Made by a program: the position numbers and the translations under genes. The notes beneath the pieces are model-generated. The model made no database searches and was not told where the DNA came from. It saw only the letters and a list, made by a program, of their open reading frames with translations. 6,996 bases of DNA, taken from Oscillospiraceae bacterium. GTDB taxonomy: Bacteria > Bacillota > Clostridia > UBA1381. The stretch is from the NCBI GenBank assembly GCA_022508725.1, contig JAFLUR010000112.1, positions 1 through 6,996 on the forward strand, in the 5' to 3' direction. How positions within the stretch are numbered: the stretch's first letter is position 1; each line of letters opens with the position of its first letter. Shown here in pieces: positions 1 to 6,996 of this stretch.

Positions 1-483
1 TTTTTTTCCGGCCTCATCGCATGGATATTTTCTGAATTCCGGATTCCCACTGTTTTCAAATTCAAGAACAAGTGAACCACCCGGCTTCAATACACGGTAA
101 AACTCGTCCATAGATCTTGACGCATTTGTATAATTTATTACTGTTCCCACGCATATGCAAATATCAAAAAATTCATTATTATAGGGTATATCCTCAATAC
201 TTGCTTTAGAATAGAGCGGAAAATGTTTTATCTTATTATCCGCTACGTCTATGTGATACATTTCCTGAGTAAGTCCATATGTATTGCCTCCCGATCCGGC
301 GTTCAGAATTTTCATGTTTTTTTTATATATACTGTTTATTTTATCCGAAACATAATCATTTATATAACAATGAGTGTGCATATGCCATTTATCATTCTCC
401 GGCCATACGACTGTCTGCTCTGTATAAAATTTTTTTATCTCTTCACTATATTGTTTTTTATCCAATAAACTTACTTCCTTCAA
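1..483 (-). CDS. Class I SAM-dependent methyltransferase, N-terminal part (3' end beyond window)
   Basis: 161 residues are visible and the frame runs off the left edge. It carries the hallmarks of the Methyltransf_11-type Rossmann fold. Motif I is ILNAGSGG (59-66), the glycine loop that holds S-adenosylmethionine. Next comes an acidic position in HIDVAD (78-82), then IEDIPYNNEFFDICICVG (96-113), the usual loop and strand 4, and then EFYRVLKPGGSLVLEFE (126-142). About 55 residues precede motif I. The spacing from motif I to the acidic strand is short, so the helix between them is compact. The start is taken as TTG at 483, directly after an in-frame TAA, with AAAGGGGAAG 7 bases upstream; a second TTG at 465 with AAGGAAG 8 bases upstream is nearly as good, and an internal ATG at 315 falls just before motif I and would remove the N-terminal region. 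The substrate cannot be told. It lies after a probable terminator, so co-expression with the peptide gene is not implied, although a role in modifying a small product cannot be excluded. Confidence 0.88.
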   Translation of the reverse strand, partial: MKEVSLLDKKQYSEEIKKFYTEQTVVWPENDKWHMHTHCYINDYVSDKINSIYKKNMKILNAGSGGNTYGLTQEMYHIDVADNKIKHFPLYSKASIEDIPYNNEFFDICICVGTVINYTNASRSMDEFYRVLKPGGSLVLEFENSGNPEFRKYPCDEAGKK

Positions 484-518
484 TTAAACACTTCCCCTTT
501 ATTTTGAACATAAGCGTA

Positions 519-524
519 ATTATA
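519..524 (-). promoter_or_regulatory. Possible -10 box for the methyltransferase gene
   Basis: A perfect TATAAT on the minus strand lies 35 bases before the TTG start at 483, in very AT-rich DNA just after the upstream terminator. A TTGACG hexamer exists further upstream (about 551-556), but the 26-base gap is too long for a standard sigma-A promoter, and no good -35 lies at 17 bases. This is a weak call, supported mainly by position and the consensus -10. Confidence 0.35.
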
Positions 525-613
525 CTAATACAAAAATTTATATAAAATTTCGTCAAAGTCTAATAGGCAACTATGCTCATTGGGATTTTCACTATGAAAT
601 ATATGCCATTCAT

Positions 614-648
614 ATTCAAGAAAGGAGCCGCTTAATTGGCGGCCCCTT
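614..648 (-). terminator. Probable intrinsic terminator of the SLH-peptide operon
   Basis: On the minus strand AAGGGGCCGC (648-639) pairs with GCGGCTCCTT (631-622) across a 7-base loop. This gives ten pairs including one G-U wobble. The stem is followed by TTTCTT-type sequence down to about 618. The U tract is short and interrupted, so termination may be incomplete. Read from the plus strand the stem has an A-C mismatch and no U tract, so the minus direction is the better reading. It lies about 85 bases past the peptide stop codon. Confidence 0.65.
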
Positions 649-732
649 AATGTTTCGGATATATGCCGAATTTCATATGCATTTATCAAATATCCCATAT
701 GGTTTACTTATCGGATATTCTTATTGCCCGAC

Positions 733-882
733 TTATATCTTGCCCTTAGTATTGCTGCTGACATCGGTTGTCTTTGTATGTTTTACATCCTTAATTGAAC
801 CGCCTGTTACTTGTTCCAATTCGTCAAGATCGATTTCAACAGCTTCTTTGTCATTTACATCTGTTTTCTTTTCGTCCTTCAT
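733..882 (-). CDS. Short peptide with double-glycine leader (bacteriocin/signal/RiPP-like precursor)
   Basis: A 49-residue gene, ATG at 882 and TAA at 733-735. Residues 1-28 form an acidic leader ending IDLDELEQVTGG. This fits the classic double-glycine pattern, with hydrophobic at -12, Glu at -8, Leu at -7, Val at -4 and Gly-Gly at -2/-1 (Gly27-Gly28). Such leaders are cut after GG by C39 peptidase domains of ABC exporters. The predicted core is 21 residues, starting SIKDVKH and ending NTKGKI. It has five Lys, one His, seven Ser/Thr, only two acidic residues (Asp32, Asp40), and no Cys, Trp, Tyr or Phe, so it cannot form thioether or disulfide rings and is not a typical pediocin-like bacteriocin. 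The ribosome binding site AAAGGGGGT sits 9 bases upstream, inside the end of the SLH gene; the start is 4 bases past that gene's stop, so one operon is likely. Function is not known: exported signal, antimicrobial or modified peptide are all possible. The leader is seen directly; export is inferred from the leader class. Confidence 0.82.
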   Translation of the reverse strand: MKDEKKTDVNDKEAVEIDLDELEQVTGGSIKDVKHTKTTDVSSNTKGKI

Positions 883-886
883 TTTA

Positions 887-3800
887 TTAAACCCCCTTTA
901 CATCCAAAATATTACATATAACAACCGCACTTTCGGCACGGGTCATATTTGCGTGCGGAGCGAATTCTCCCGTATCTCTGCCGCTTACTATTCCCATTGT
1001 CGCGAGAGCTTCAATATCGGCTCTTGCCCAGTCTGAGATGCTGTCTGCGTCAATGAATGCTATTTCTTTAACGGTTTCCGCCTCAATACCGGCTAATTTT
1101 ATAAATCTGTTTATCATTGCAGCCATCTGCTCTCTTGTTATGTTGCTTTCAGGCTCGAATATCTCATCGCTCATGCCATTTGCAATTCCACATGATACAG
1201 CCCATGTTACAGCTTCATAATACCATGCGTCGGGGTCAACGTCAGTGAATGACGGAACAGTAATATTTCCGGCTGAAACAATACCTGTTTTCATTAATAT
1301 CTGAGCGAACTGCGCTCTTGTAACGCTGCCGTTTGGCTCAAATATTCTGTCTGCCATGCCGTTTACCATACCGTTCGCTGAAAGTCTTTCAATATAATCC
1401 TTTGCCCAATGATCTGCTGTATCATCAAACTGCAAATTACTTGTTGATGAGGTCGGAGCGGGCTGCGGTTCCGATGTTGCCTTCGGATCTGTTGTTATCT
1501 CCGGCTCTGATGTTGCTTTCGGATCTGTTGTTATCTCCGGCTCCGATGTTGCCTTCGGATCTGTTGTCGGAGCAGGCGTTTCTGTTAAGTTCGCTGATAC
1601 AGTGCCGCCGCTGCCGCCTTTGCTGCCGGAGCGTTTGGTTTCCGATACATTGATTACAGCCGTGACTTTAACCATTTTATCCTTAGGAATCAATGTTTCC
1701 CAATCAACTTTCTGCGCATTGCCGTTTACATCAAATTCAATTCTTTCTTCATTCGGAACAACAATTCCCGTAATTGTTGTTGTACCTTTATTTTGAGCAA
1801 TGATCATATTATCATAATCAATATACGCCGCATTACTGTCCGAACTGTCAATCCATTGTACAATCAAATCACCGGGATCAATGCCGCCGAATTCCGGTTG
1901 AATATCTTCTTTATCTCCGGATTTCATTTTATAAGTTCCGTCGTTCTTAAATACGATTTCGGTCACACTGTCAAGAAGGGCAATGGCTTCGGCACTGAAT
2001 ACCTTTTCCGCTCTGCCGTTATAGTACGCAACCGTCTTATCGCCCGAAACGGCATTGATACTGATTTCGGCATAGCCTACACCATCGTTGTTGATCGTAT
2101 AAGCTGAATCGGGTATATCAAGAGTAATATCTATATTTTGTTCATCATTTGCCTCTAACAATTCAATTGTCAGATTTCCAATTTCAGTTTCACCGGTCAT
2201 AGCGGTAAATACTGTATTATCTATAGCTGCGTTTCCATTATTTCTCATTGTAGCACTGTACGCAACTCTGCAGCCGTCATTGTCTTTGTAAAGTTCGATC
2301 GTATTGTTTTCGAGCTCAATATCGCTGTTCGTCTCAAGCTTTGCGCTCACAGAGTCAGATTCTTCAATATATGCTCCGATTTCTAAATTTGAAATATCTT
2401 CAGGAAGCTCCACGCTGCATATGACGTCAACAGATTTTCCGCCCGGTATGGTTGATATGACATCTGCAGTACCTGCAATCTTTCCGTTTATTGTAAATGT
2501 AACGGTTACAGGCTCATCGGATACATATCTTGGCGCCAGACCCTCGTTTTTAACGGTTGCAATCAAGTCCGTCGATGCTAACGGATACGGATATTCGCTG
2601 TCAAAACGAATACCTGTCGTTCTTACTTTACTAAACGGCGTATGTTTCTGCCATACCAATGACGAAGTACTTGTATCATTATAGTTTCCTTTTGCGCTTG
2701 CCGCAATGAGTGTTCCGTCTACTACGGCAGCACCGAGACCCGAATAATATTCGTCAGCTTCAGCGTCTGTCAGAACGACCGGTTCACTCCAGAAGCTTTC
2801 TGATGAATCCGCATTTTCCTTATTTTGATCGTTTTCTTCATCGTCATCGTCCGCATCGGCACCGTTATAAGCCGATACCATAATCTGTCTTGCTTCATTC
2901 ACCGTATCGGTCCAGAACAAAAACATTTGTCCGTCTTTGCTGACTTTTACATCATAATCCACAGCGTTATTGCATACAACCGCAGTATCAGCCGTCACAA
3001 TAATATCCTCCGCAGGATTTTCAACTACATTGCCATCGGGATCTTCGGTAGTATAAGCTTCACGCGTATATCGGAAAATATAGTACTCATTATTGCCGGC
3101 TTCCGAAATTTTTGTAAACCTGTCATTCTTTATGAGATCGCTTATATTCAGATATTTTATTTCGCTGTGAACACTTCCCTCGGATTCATCCGCGGTACTC
3201 GCTCCATAGAACAAATATGTACCATTATCCGATCGTTCAAACTTCGGTGTTGTGTATACGGAAGTTTCCGGAGTTACGCGTATAATATGAGTAAAGCTGT
3301 TTTCATCAAAGTTATAGATCTGCATAAACACATCTCTGTCGTTATTTGTTTCAAGATTTGTGTCCCAATCGACGGTCCATGCAAACAGTCCGAGTCCGTT
3401 ACAGCTTATGGACGCCGTATCTGCAACTCTCGGCATATTGTCAGAATCGGTATTAATACGCAAATCAAGGAAACGCTGTCCATACCAGTTTTTCTTGTAC
3501 TCTTCAGGATTTTCAACACCATCCAACTCATCCGCTTCATAATCGTCCGCATCACTCCACTTGCCGTTCTCATAGAACATATAAGCGTTTACGGAATATG
3601 CGTCCGATATATCAGTCAGCTTTTCAAGTCCGTCATATTCTGTTTTTGTGTAATACAGAATAAGTCTGTCTGTCGTCGAATCGTATGCAGCGCCCGGCAT
3701 AACGTCGGCAGTGTAATCTTTATCCGTAGTTTTGGTAATTTGCATTACCTCTCCCATTTGTTTCGTCTGCTTATCAAAGAAAGATGCTTTGATATTCATA

Positions 3801-6800
3801 GCTTTTAAAACATCTTCAACGGTCGCGTTATCGGGTAAAATCCTTTCGGCAGACGACCACGCAACAAATATTCTTCCGTCACCCAGATCGCAAAGAGTCG
3901 GATAATCGTCAGGTGTACCATCATTGTCCGCAAGCACGGGCTGTGACCATCCGGAACCGTTGTAAACAGAGTAATACAGCGCTCTTTTGTTAACATTACT
4001 TCTGCTTTCATCGTCATCAATAAATACCATAAGTATTTCGCCGTTGTCAAGCTCCATCATTCTGACGTACGGACTTTCGGTAGTACCGTTTCTGAGCGTA
4101 TTCTCAATTGTGCCTTCCGAAACATCATACGCCGCAAGAATCATTTCATCGTCTTCGCCCAACCACCGGCTTCTGTTATTAAGATAATCTCTTGACACAG
4201 GCTTATCAAGAGTCAGCTTTTCATCGCCGTCTGTCTCGAAATACTCGGCGGCAGACATGAGAGCAAGATTGTTTGCAGCGGCATAATCAAAGTTAATATG
4301 ACCGTTTTGTCCGCTCGAATTAAACAGCTTATACGTCACATCATAAAGAGATTTTGCGTAAACCTCAAATCCCACAAGCTGTATTCCCCAACCCAAATCT
4401 ATTGTAATATCACCGTAGGTGTCTGTTCCGCCTTCGGTAAACCGGAAGTCCATGTCAAAAATGAAATTCGCATTTCCCGTCACAAATACAATGCCGACTC
4501 CGATGCCAAGCTTAACCGCCACCGTTGGATCTAAGAATATATAACCCTCGCGTCTTACAGAGTTATTGAATTTTTTAAATATGCCGAAATTCTCTGAGGT
4601 ATATCTTACGGCATCTTCCGTTTCATACTTATCCTTATAATCTACATACATATGGTATATTCCGGCGATGTTTCCTTTCAGTTCGCCTTGAACCAAAACG
4701 CTGATACCGATAGGAAGCTGAATTGCCTGATTTGCCATTACATTGAAATCCGCCTTTACATAGAATACAAGGTCCTCAAAGTATACATATTTGTCCTTTC
4801 TTGATGAAAGTGTAAGATTAAATCCTACAGACGGAGTAATTTCCCACCTGAATTTACTCTTTGTGCTGAACTTACTCGGTGTTGGCGGCGCTTTTCCTCC
4901 GCTCTTACCGTCGTATATTGATTTCAGATAAGCCAGTAATTTCTTCTCGTCGCTTTCCTTGCTTGTGGTAGTTTCTTTACGATAGAAGGTATCAGACCAG
5001 CCGAAGCTGTAATCAGTCCTTTGCCATGTATAATCTTGTTTATATTGTTCATCTATTTGGGCAGGAGTATATTTGTAGTCTTTTGTCTCGAATTTATTTA
5101 TGGAACCGATAGACGTATCTCCGAGAGGATCACCGATAATATCCGCAACAAATCCTGTCCTGATCGTATCTTCAAGGGATGAACTTCCGATAAGCGGGAA
5201 CACAAACTCGGCAAGATTCAACTGCGACGAGAAATAGTAGCCTAAATCAATGACGTTTGTCCATTCATCATTCTGATCGGCAAACTGAGCGTATATTTTA
5301 TATCCCCACTTCATATCTTTTGTCGGATTAAAGGTAAGTGAAGCCGTAAAATTATTTCCGCTTGTTTTTGTGCTTACTGTGTAACCGTCAGCGCCGTCTA
5401 AGGTTTTTATTTCATTATCCGAGTCATCGTAAATGAAAAATCTTGCTTTTTTCGGAGTAATCGCGCTTTCGCTTGAAACGGTGGCGGAGATCGTGAGTTT
5501 ATCGTCTTTAACGGTGATCCAATCACTGTTGATCTTGCCGTCTTTATCATAAGAAGCGCTTATCGAAACCGCATTGAATTTAGACAGCGCCGGAAGTTCA
5601 ATCGGTGTGTGCCTCTGAAGCTTTGATATGGTATGATATGTGGTTGAACCGTCCGCGTTGATTGTTGTGCTTACATTTCCGGCTATGGGTAAATCTTTAC
5701 ATTCGATTGAATATTCACCTTTTCCGTCGGTCATGCCGATAAATCCGCCGACATCAACGTATGCTCCTACAACGGGAGTAGCTTTGCTGCTTGATTTTAT
5801 TCTGTTTGCAAGCTGATAAAAATTTTCGGGCGCTCTTGTAACCACTCCTGTTTTATTCGCACCGTTTCCGCCGGTTTTGGGCAGAAAGTAGTAATACAGC
5901 TTGAAATTATCCTGATCTAACTGACCGGAAATCTTATTTCCGTATACTTCGTCCGGAAATGTTGCGCTTTTATTTTTGATTGCTTTTCCCTCACTGTCGG
6001 AAATATATCCGTCGCCGTTTGTGTCACCCGTCATATTGACCCACTGAGTATAATATCCATCCGGAGCAACAGCCGTAAGTGACCAACTCATGCCGACAAA
6101 AGGATTACGGAAAGTATATTTTCCGCTTTTATCCGCTCCAATCACTTGATTGCTGTCCACATCCGACAGCAACACCGCATTTGTAAGTCCGTTTGCTCCG
6201 GTATATTCATCCGGTATATTTGCTTTGGGGAAATATCTTATATCAAAGGTCTGCTCTCCTGTAGCCGGTCGCATAGACACGTCGTTAGAGGCGACAATAT
6301 CTGCCTTTGTATAGTCTGTTTGCGTAATTTTCTCGCCTGACGGGGTTGTTCCGCTGAATTTCGTATCTCCGGACCGGTAATAAGTTCTTTGCTCATTACT
6401 TCCCCAATACCAATACGACACGCCGGCGGCAACTCTTGTTGATATAGGCTGTGTCTGAACTCTTATGACGGAATACTTGGGAACATATATATAATAATAG
6501 TCAAGCCAGCCGCCTGTCTGATATTTCCCAACCTTTCCGTTTTTGTTAGCCTCCAGAATATTTACTATATAAGAAGCCTTATTGTTGCTGTCAAATTTAC
6601 CTCTTGTTGCCGATTTAGAATCGTCTCTGTCTGTATTTTCAAAACATACGATGACCTCTTCCTGAGCAAAAACGGGGTAAACTTTAATCGTCGCGTCGGA
6701 ATGTACGTCGCTTATAACGCCTTTGTCTCTCAGCGTTTTTATGAAATTCTGATTCGGCGTTACCGTAACGCTGCCGTTGGAAGCCGCTGCATAGTAGACT

Positions 6801-6996
6801 TTACTTGTGGTATATTTACCATTTGAATATAAAGTGTGATCCGATATGCCGTTATTTACAAAATATACACCCTTTAAATAGATTCCTCTGTTTTTGTTTT
6901 TTGTTTCGTTTGCGGAAGTTATCGTAATGGAATCGCTGTTGTTTCCGTAAAATCCCGCTACGGTATCGCTGTTTGATTTCTTCTTTATTACAATAC
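887..6996 (-). CDS. Giant SLH-domain cell-surface protein (5' end beyond window)
   Basis: Partial gene; residues are counted over the 2035 visible ones, from base 6994. The frame has no stop up to the right edge. The GTG at 6419-6421 (visible residue 192) is internal: it lies in continuous protein-like sequence and has no credible ribosome binding site, so start and signal peptide are outside the window. Modules in order: Tyr-rich beta sequence; EF-hand-like loop DTNGDGYISDSE (324-335); carboxypeptidase-regulatory-like domain with PVVGAYVDV and TDGKGEYSI (about 405-440); long alternating beta strands of unknown class (about 714-891); beta-propeller-like region with repeats such as YNGSGWSQPV (about 946-1436), one blade loop carrying an acidic insertion; CARDB-like domain (about 1472-1568) and a second similar beta domain (about 1575-1660); Big_2-like domain (about 1675-1757); Gly/Ser linker and 12-residue TSEP/TTDPKA repeats (about 1788-1847); three SLH domains (about 1856-1904, 1916-1969, 1980-2032) with TRAQ, TREQ and TRAE motifs. 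SLH triads bind pyruvylated secondary cell-wall polymers, so the protein is inferred to be exported and wall-anchored by its C-terminus, perhaps as an adhesin or glycan binder. No catalytic site was recognised. It lies directly upstream of the double-glycine peptide gene. Confidence 0.95.
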   Translation of the reverse strand, partial: IVIKKKSNSDTVAGFYGNNSDSITITSANETKNKNRGIYLKGVYFVNNGISDHTLYSNGKYTTSKVYYAAASNGSVTVTPNQNFIKTLRDKGVISDVHSDATIKVYPVFAQEEVIVCFENTDRDDSKSATRGKFDSNNKASYIVNILEANKNGKVGKYQTGGWLDYYYIYVPKYSVIRVQTQPISTRVAAGVSYWYWGSNEQRTYYRSGDTKFSGTTPSGEKITQTDYTKADIVASNDVSMRPATGEQTFDIRYFPKANIPDEYTGANGLTNAVLLSDVDSNQVIGADKSGKYTFRNPFVGMSWSLTAVAPDGYYTQWVNMTGDTNGDGYISDSEGKAIKNKSATFPDEVYGNKISGQLDQDNFKLYYYFLPKTGGNGANKTGVVTRAPENFYQLANRIKSSSKATPVVGAYVDVGGFIGMTDGKGEYSIECKDLPIAGNVSTTINADGSTTYHTISKLQRHTPIELPALSKFNAVSISASYDKDGKINSDWITVKDDKLTISATVSSESAITPKKARFFIYDDSDNEIKTLDGADGYTVSTKTSGNNFTASLTFNPTKDMKWGYKIYAQFADQNDEWTNVIDLGYYFSSQLNLAEFVFPLIGSSSLEDTIRTGFVADIIGDPLGDTSIGSINKFETKDYKYTPAQIDEQYKQDYTWQRTDYSFGWSDTFYRKETTTSKESDEKKLLAYLKSIYDGKSGGKAPPTPSKFSTKSKFRWEITPSVGFNLTLSSRKDKYVYFEDLVFYVKADFNVMANQAIQLPIGISVLVQGELKGNIAGIYHMYVDYKDKYETEDAVRYTSENFGIFKKFNNSVRREGYIFLDPTVAVKLGIGVGIVFVTGNANFIFDMDFRFTEGGTDTYGDITIDLGWGIQLVGFEVYAKSLYDVTYKLFNSSGQNGHINFDYAAANNLALMSAAEYFETDGDEKLTLDKPVSRDYLNNRSRWLGEDDEMILAAYDVSEGTIENTLRNGTTESPYVRMMELDNGEILMVFIDDDESRSNVNKRALYYSVYNGSGWSQPVLADNDGTPDDYPTLCDLGDGRIFVAWSSAERILPDNATVEDVLKAMNIKASFFDKQTKQMGEVMQITKTTDKDYTADVMPGAAYDSTTDRLILYYTKTEYDGLEKLTDISDAYSVNAYMFYENGKWSDADDYEADELDGVENPEEYKKNWYGQRFLDLRINTDSDNMPRVADTASISCNGLGLFAWTVDWDTNLETNNDRDVFMQIYNFDENSFTHIIRVTPETSVYTTPKFERSDNGTYLFYGASTADESEGSVHSEIKYLNISDLIKNDRFTKISEAGNNEYYIFRYTREAYTTEDPDGNVVENPAEDIIVTADTAVVCNNAVDYDVKVSKDGQMFLFWTDTVNEARQIMVSAYNGADADDDDEENDQNKENADSSESFWSEPVVLTDAEADEYYSGLGAAVVDGTLIAASAKGNYNDTSTSSLVWQKHTPFSKVRTTGIRFDSEYPYPLASTDLIATVKNEGLAPRYVSDEPVTVTFTINGKIAGTADVISTIPGGKSVDVICSVELPEDISNLEIGAYIEESDSVSAKLETNSDIELENNTIELYKDNDGCRVAYSATMRNNGNAAIDNTVFTAMTGETEIGNLTIELLEANDEQNIDITLDIPDSAYTINNDGVGYAEISINAVSGDKTVAYYNGRAEKVFSAEAIALLDSVTEIVFKNDGTYKMKSGDKEDIQPEFGGIDPGDLIVQWIDSSDSNAAYIDYDNMIIAQNKGTTTITGIVVPNEERIEFDVNGNAQKVDWETLIPKDKMVKVTAVINVSETKRSGSKGGSGGTVSANLTETPAPTTDPKATSEPEITTDPKATSEPEITTDPKATSEPQPAPTSSTSNLQFDDTADHWAKDYIERLSANGMVNGMADRIFEPNGSVTRAQFAQILMKTGIVSAGNITVPSFTDVDPDAWYYEAVTWAVSCGIANGMSDEIFEPESNITREQMAAMINRFIKLAGIEAETVKEIAFIDADSISDWARADIEALATMGIVSGRDTGEFAPHANMTRAESAVVICNILDVKGV
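891..899 (-). promoter_or_regulatory. Ribosome binding site of the double-glycine peptide gene, inside the SLH gene end
   Basis: On the minus strand AAAGGGGGT lies 9 bases before the ATG at 882. It overlaps the codons for the last residues (Val-Lys-Gly-Val) of the SLH protein, whose stop is at 887-889. Ribosomes finishing the large gene would pass directly over this site, which fits translational coupling. It also fixes ATG 882 as the peptide start. Confidence 0.75.
1467..1567 (-). repeat. 36-bp tandem repeat coding the TSEP/TTDPKA linker
   Basis: About 2.8 copies of a 36-base unit lie end to end (1467-1502, 1503-1538, 1539-1567). Each encodes the 12-residue unit EITTDPKATSEP in the linker before the SLH domains. 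Copies one and two differ at three bases, all at silent third codon positions, and copy three matches them until it diverges into PAPT-type sequence. Linkers of this kind are extended and flexible, and are common between the functional part and the wall anchor of surface proteins. Confidence 0.9.

Noticed and set aside
223..545. Two overlapping plus-strand frames rich in Phe, Ile and Tyr
   Set aside because: They are antisense to the methyltransferase; the hydrophobic composition comes from AT-rich complement and does not indicate a membrane protein.
650..1036. 128-codon plus-strand frame covering the peptide gene
   Set aside because: It runs antisense to both the GG-leader peptide and the SLH C-terminus, which have ribosome binding site and motif support.
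1467..1567. CRISPR array
   Set aside because: The 36-base units are directly adjacent without unique spacers and keep the reading frame of a protein linker.
2825..3808. 327-codon open frame on the plus strand
   Set aside because: It is fully antisense to the propeller region of the SLH gene. Its product is dominated by Ile, Ser, Phe and Arg without domain-like pattern, as expected from the complement of this coding sequence, and it has no ribosome binding site that I can see.
3805..4050. 81-codon minus-strand frame overlapping the SLH gene
   Set aside because: It is an out-of-phase frame inside the large gene, whose own frame continues through with clear repeat motifs.
6238..6432. 64-codon minus-strand frame near the apparent start of the SLH gene
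   Set aside because: It is another frame of the same strand within continuous SLH-protein coding sequence; the composition is not protein-like.

Overview
The window looks like chromosome of a low-to-moderate GC Gram-positive anaerobe, probably a gut-type Clostridia (Oscillospirales or similar). The evidence is three C-terminal S-layer homology (SLH) domains behind a Thr/Pro/Glu/Asp repeat linker, strong purine-rich ribosome binding sites, a TTG start and AT-rich intergenic DNA. This placement is an inference from gene style, not from a marker gene. All recognisable genes are on the minus strand.

Layout, in the direction of transcription (high to low coordinates). (1) From the right edge to 887 runs one very large gene for a secreted, cell-wall-anchored modular protein. 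The reading frame is open to the last base, so the true start lies outside the window; 2035 residues are visible. Its modules include an EF-hand-like calcium loop, a carboxypeptidase-regulatory-like beta domain, an unclassified block of long beta strands, a beta-propeller-like region, CARDB-like and Big_2-like Ig-fold domains, a 12-residue repeat linker and three SLH domains. (2) Four bases after its stop, at 882-733, is a 49-codon gene for a peptide with a textbook double-glycine leader (ELEQVTGG) and a short Lys/Thr/Ser-rich core. Its ribosome binding site lies in the last codons of the SLH gene, so the two are almost certainly one transcript and probably translationally coupled. (3) A hairpin at 622-648 with a short U-rich tail probably ends this operon. 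(4) At 483-1 is the N-terminal part of a class I SAM-dependent methyltransferase, with a likely -10 box of its own and therefore probably a separate transcription unit.

The most interesting element is the pairing of a giant SLH surface protein with a co-transcribed double-glycine-leader peptide. Such leaders are normally removed by C39-peptidase ABC transporters, so the peptide is probably exported as a bacteriocin, signal or RiPP-like product. No transporter or modification enzyme other than the separate methyltransferase is visible, so the function is open.
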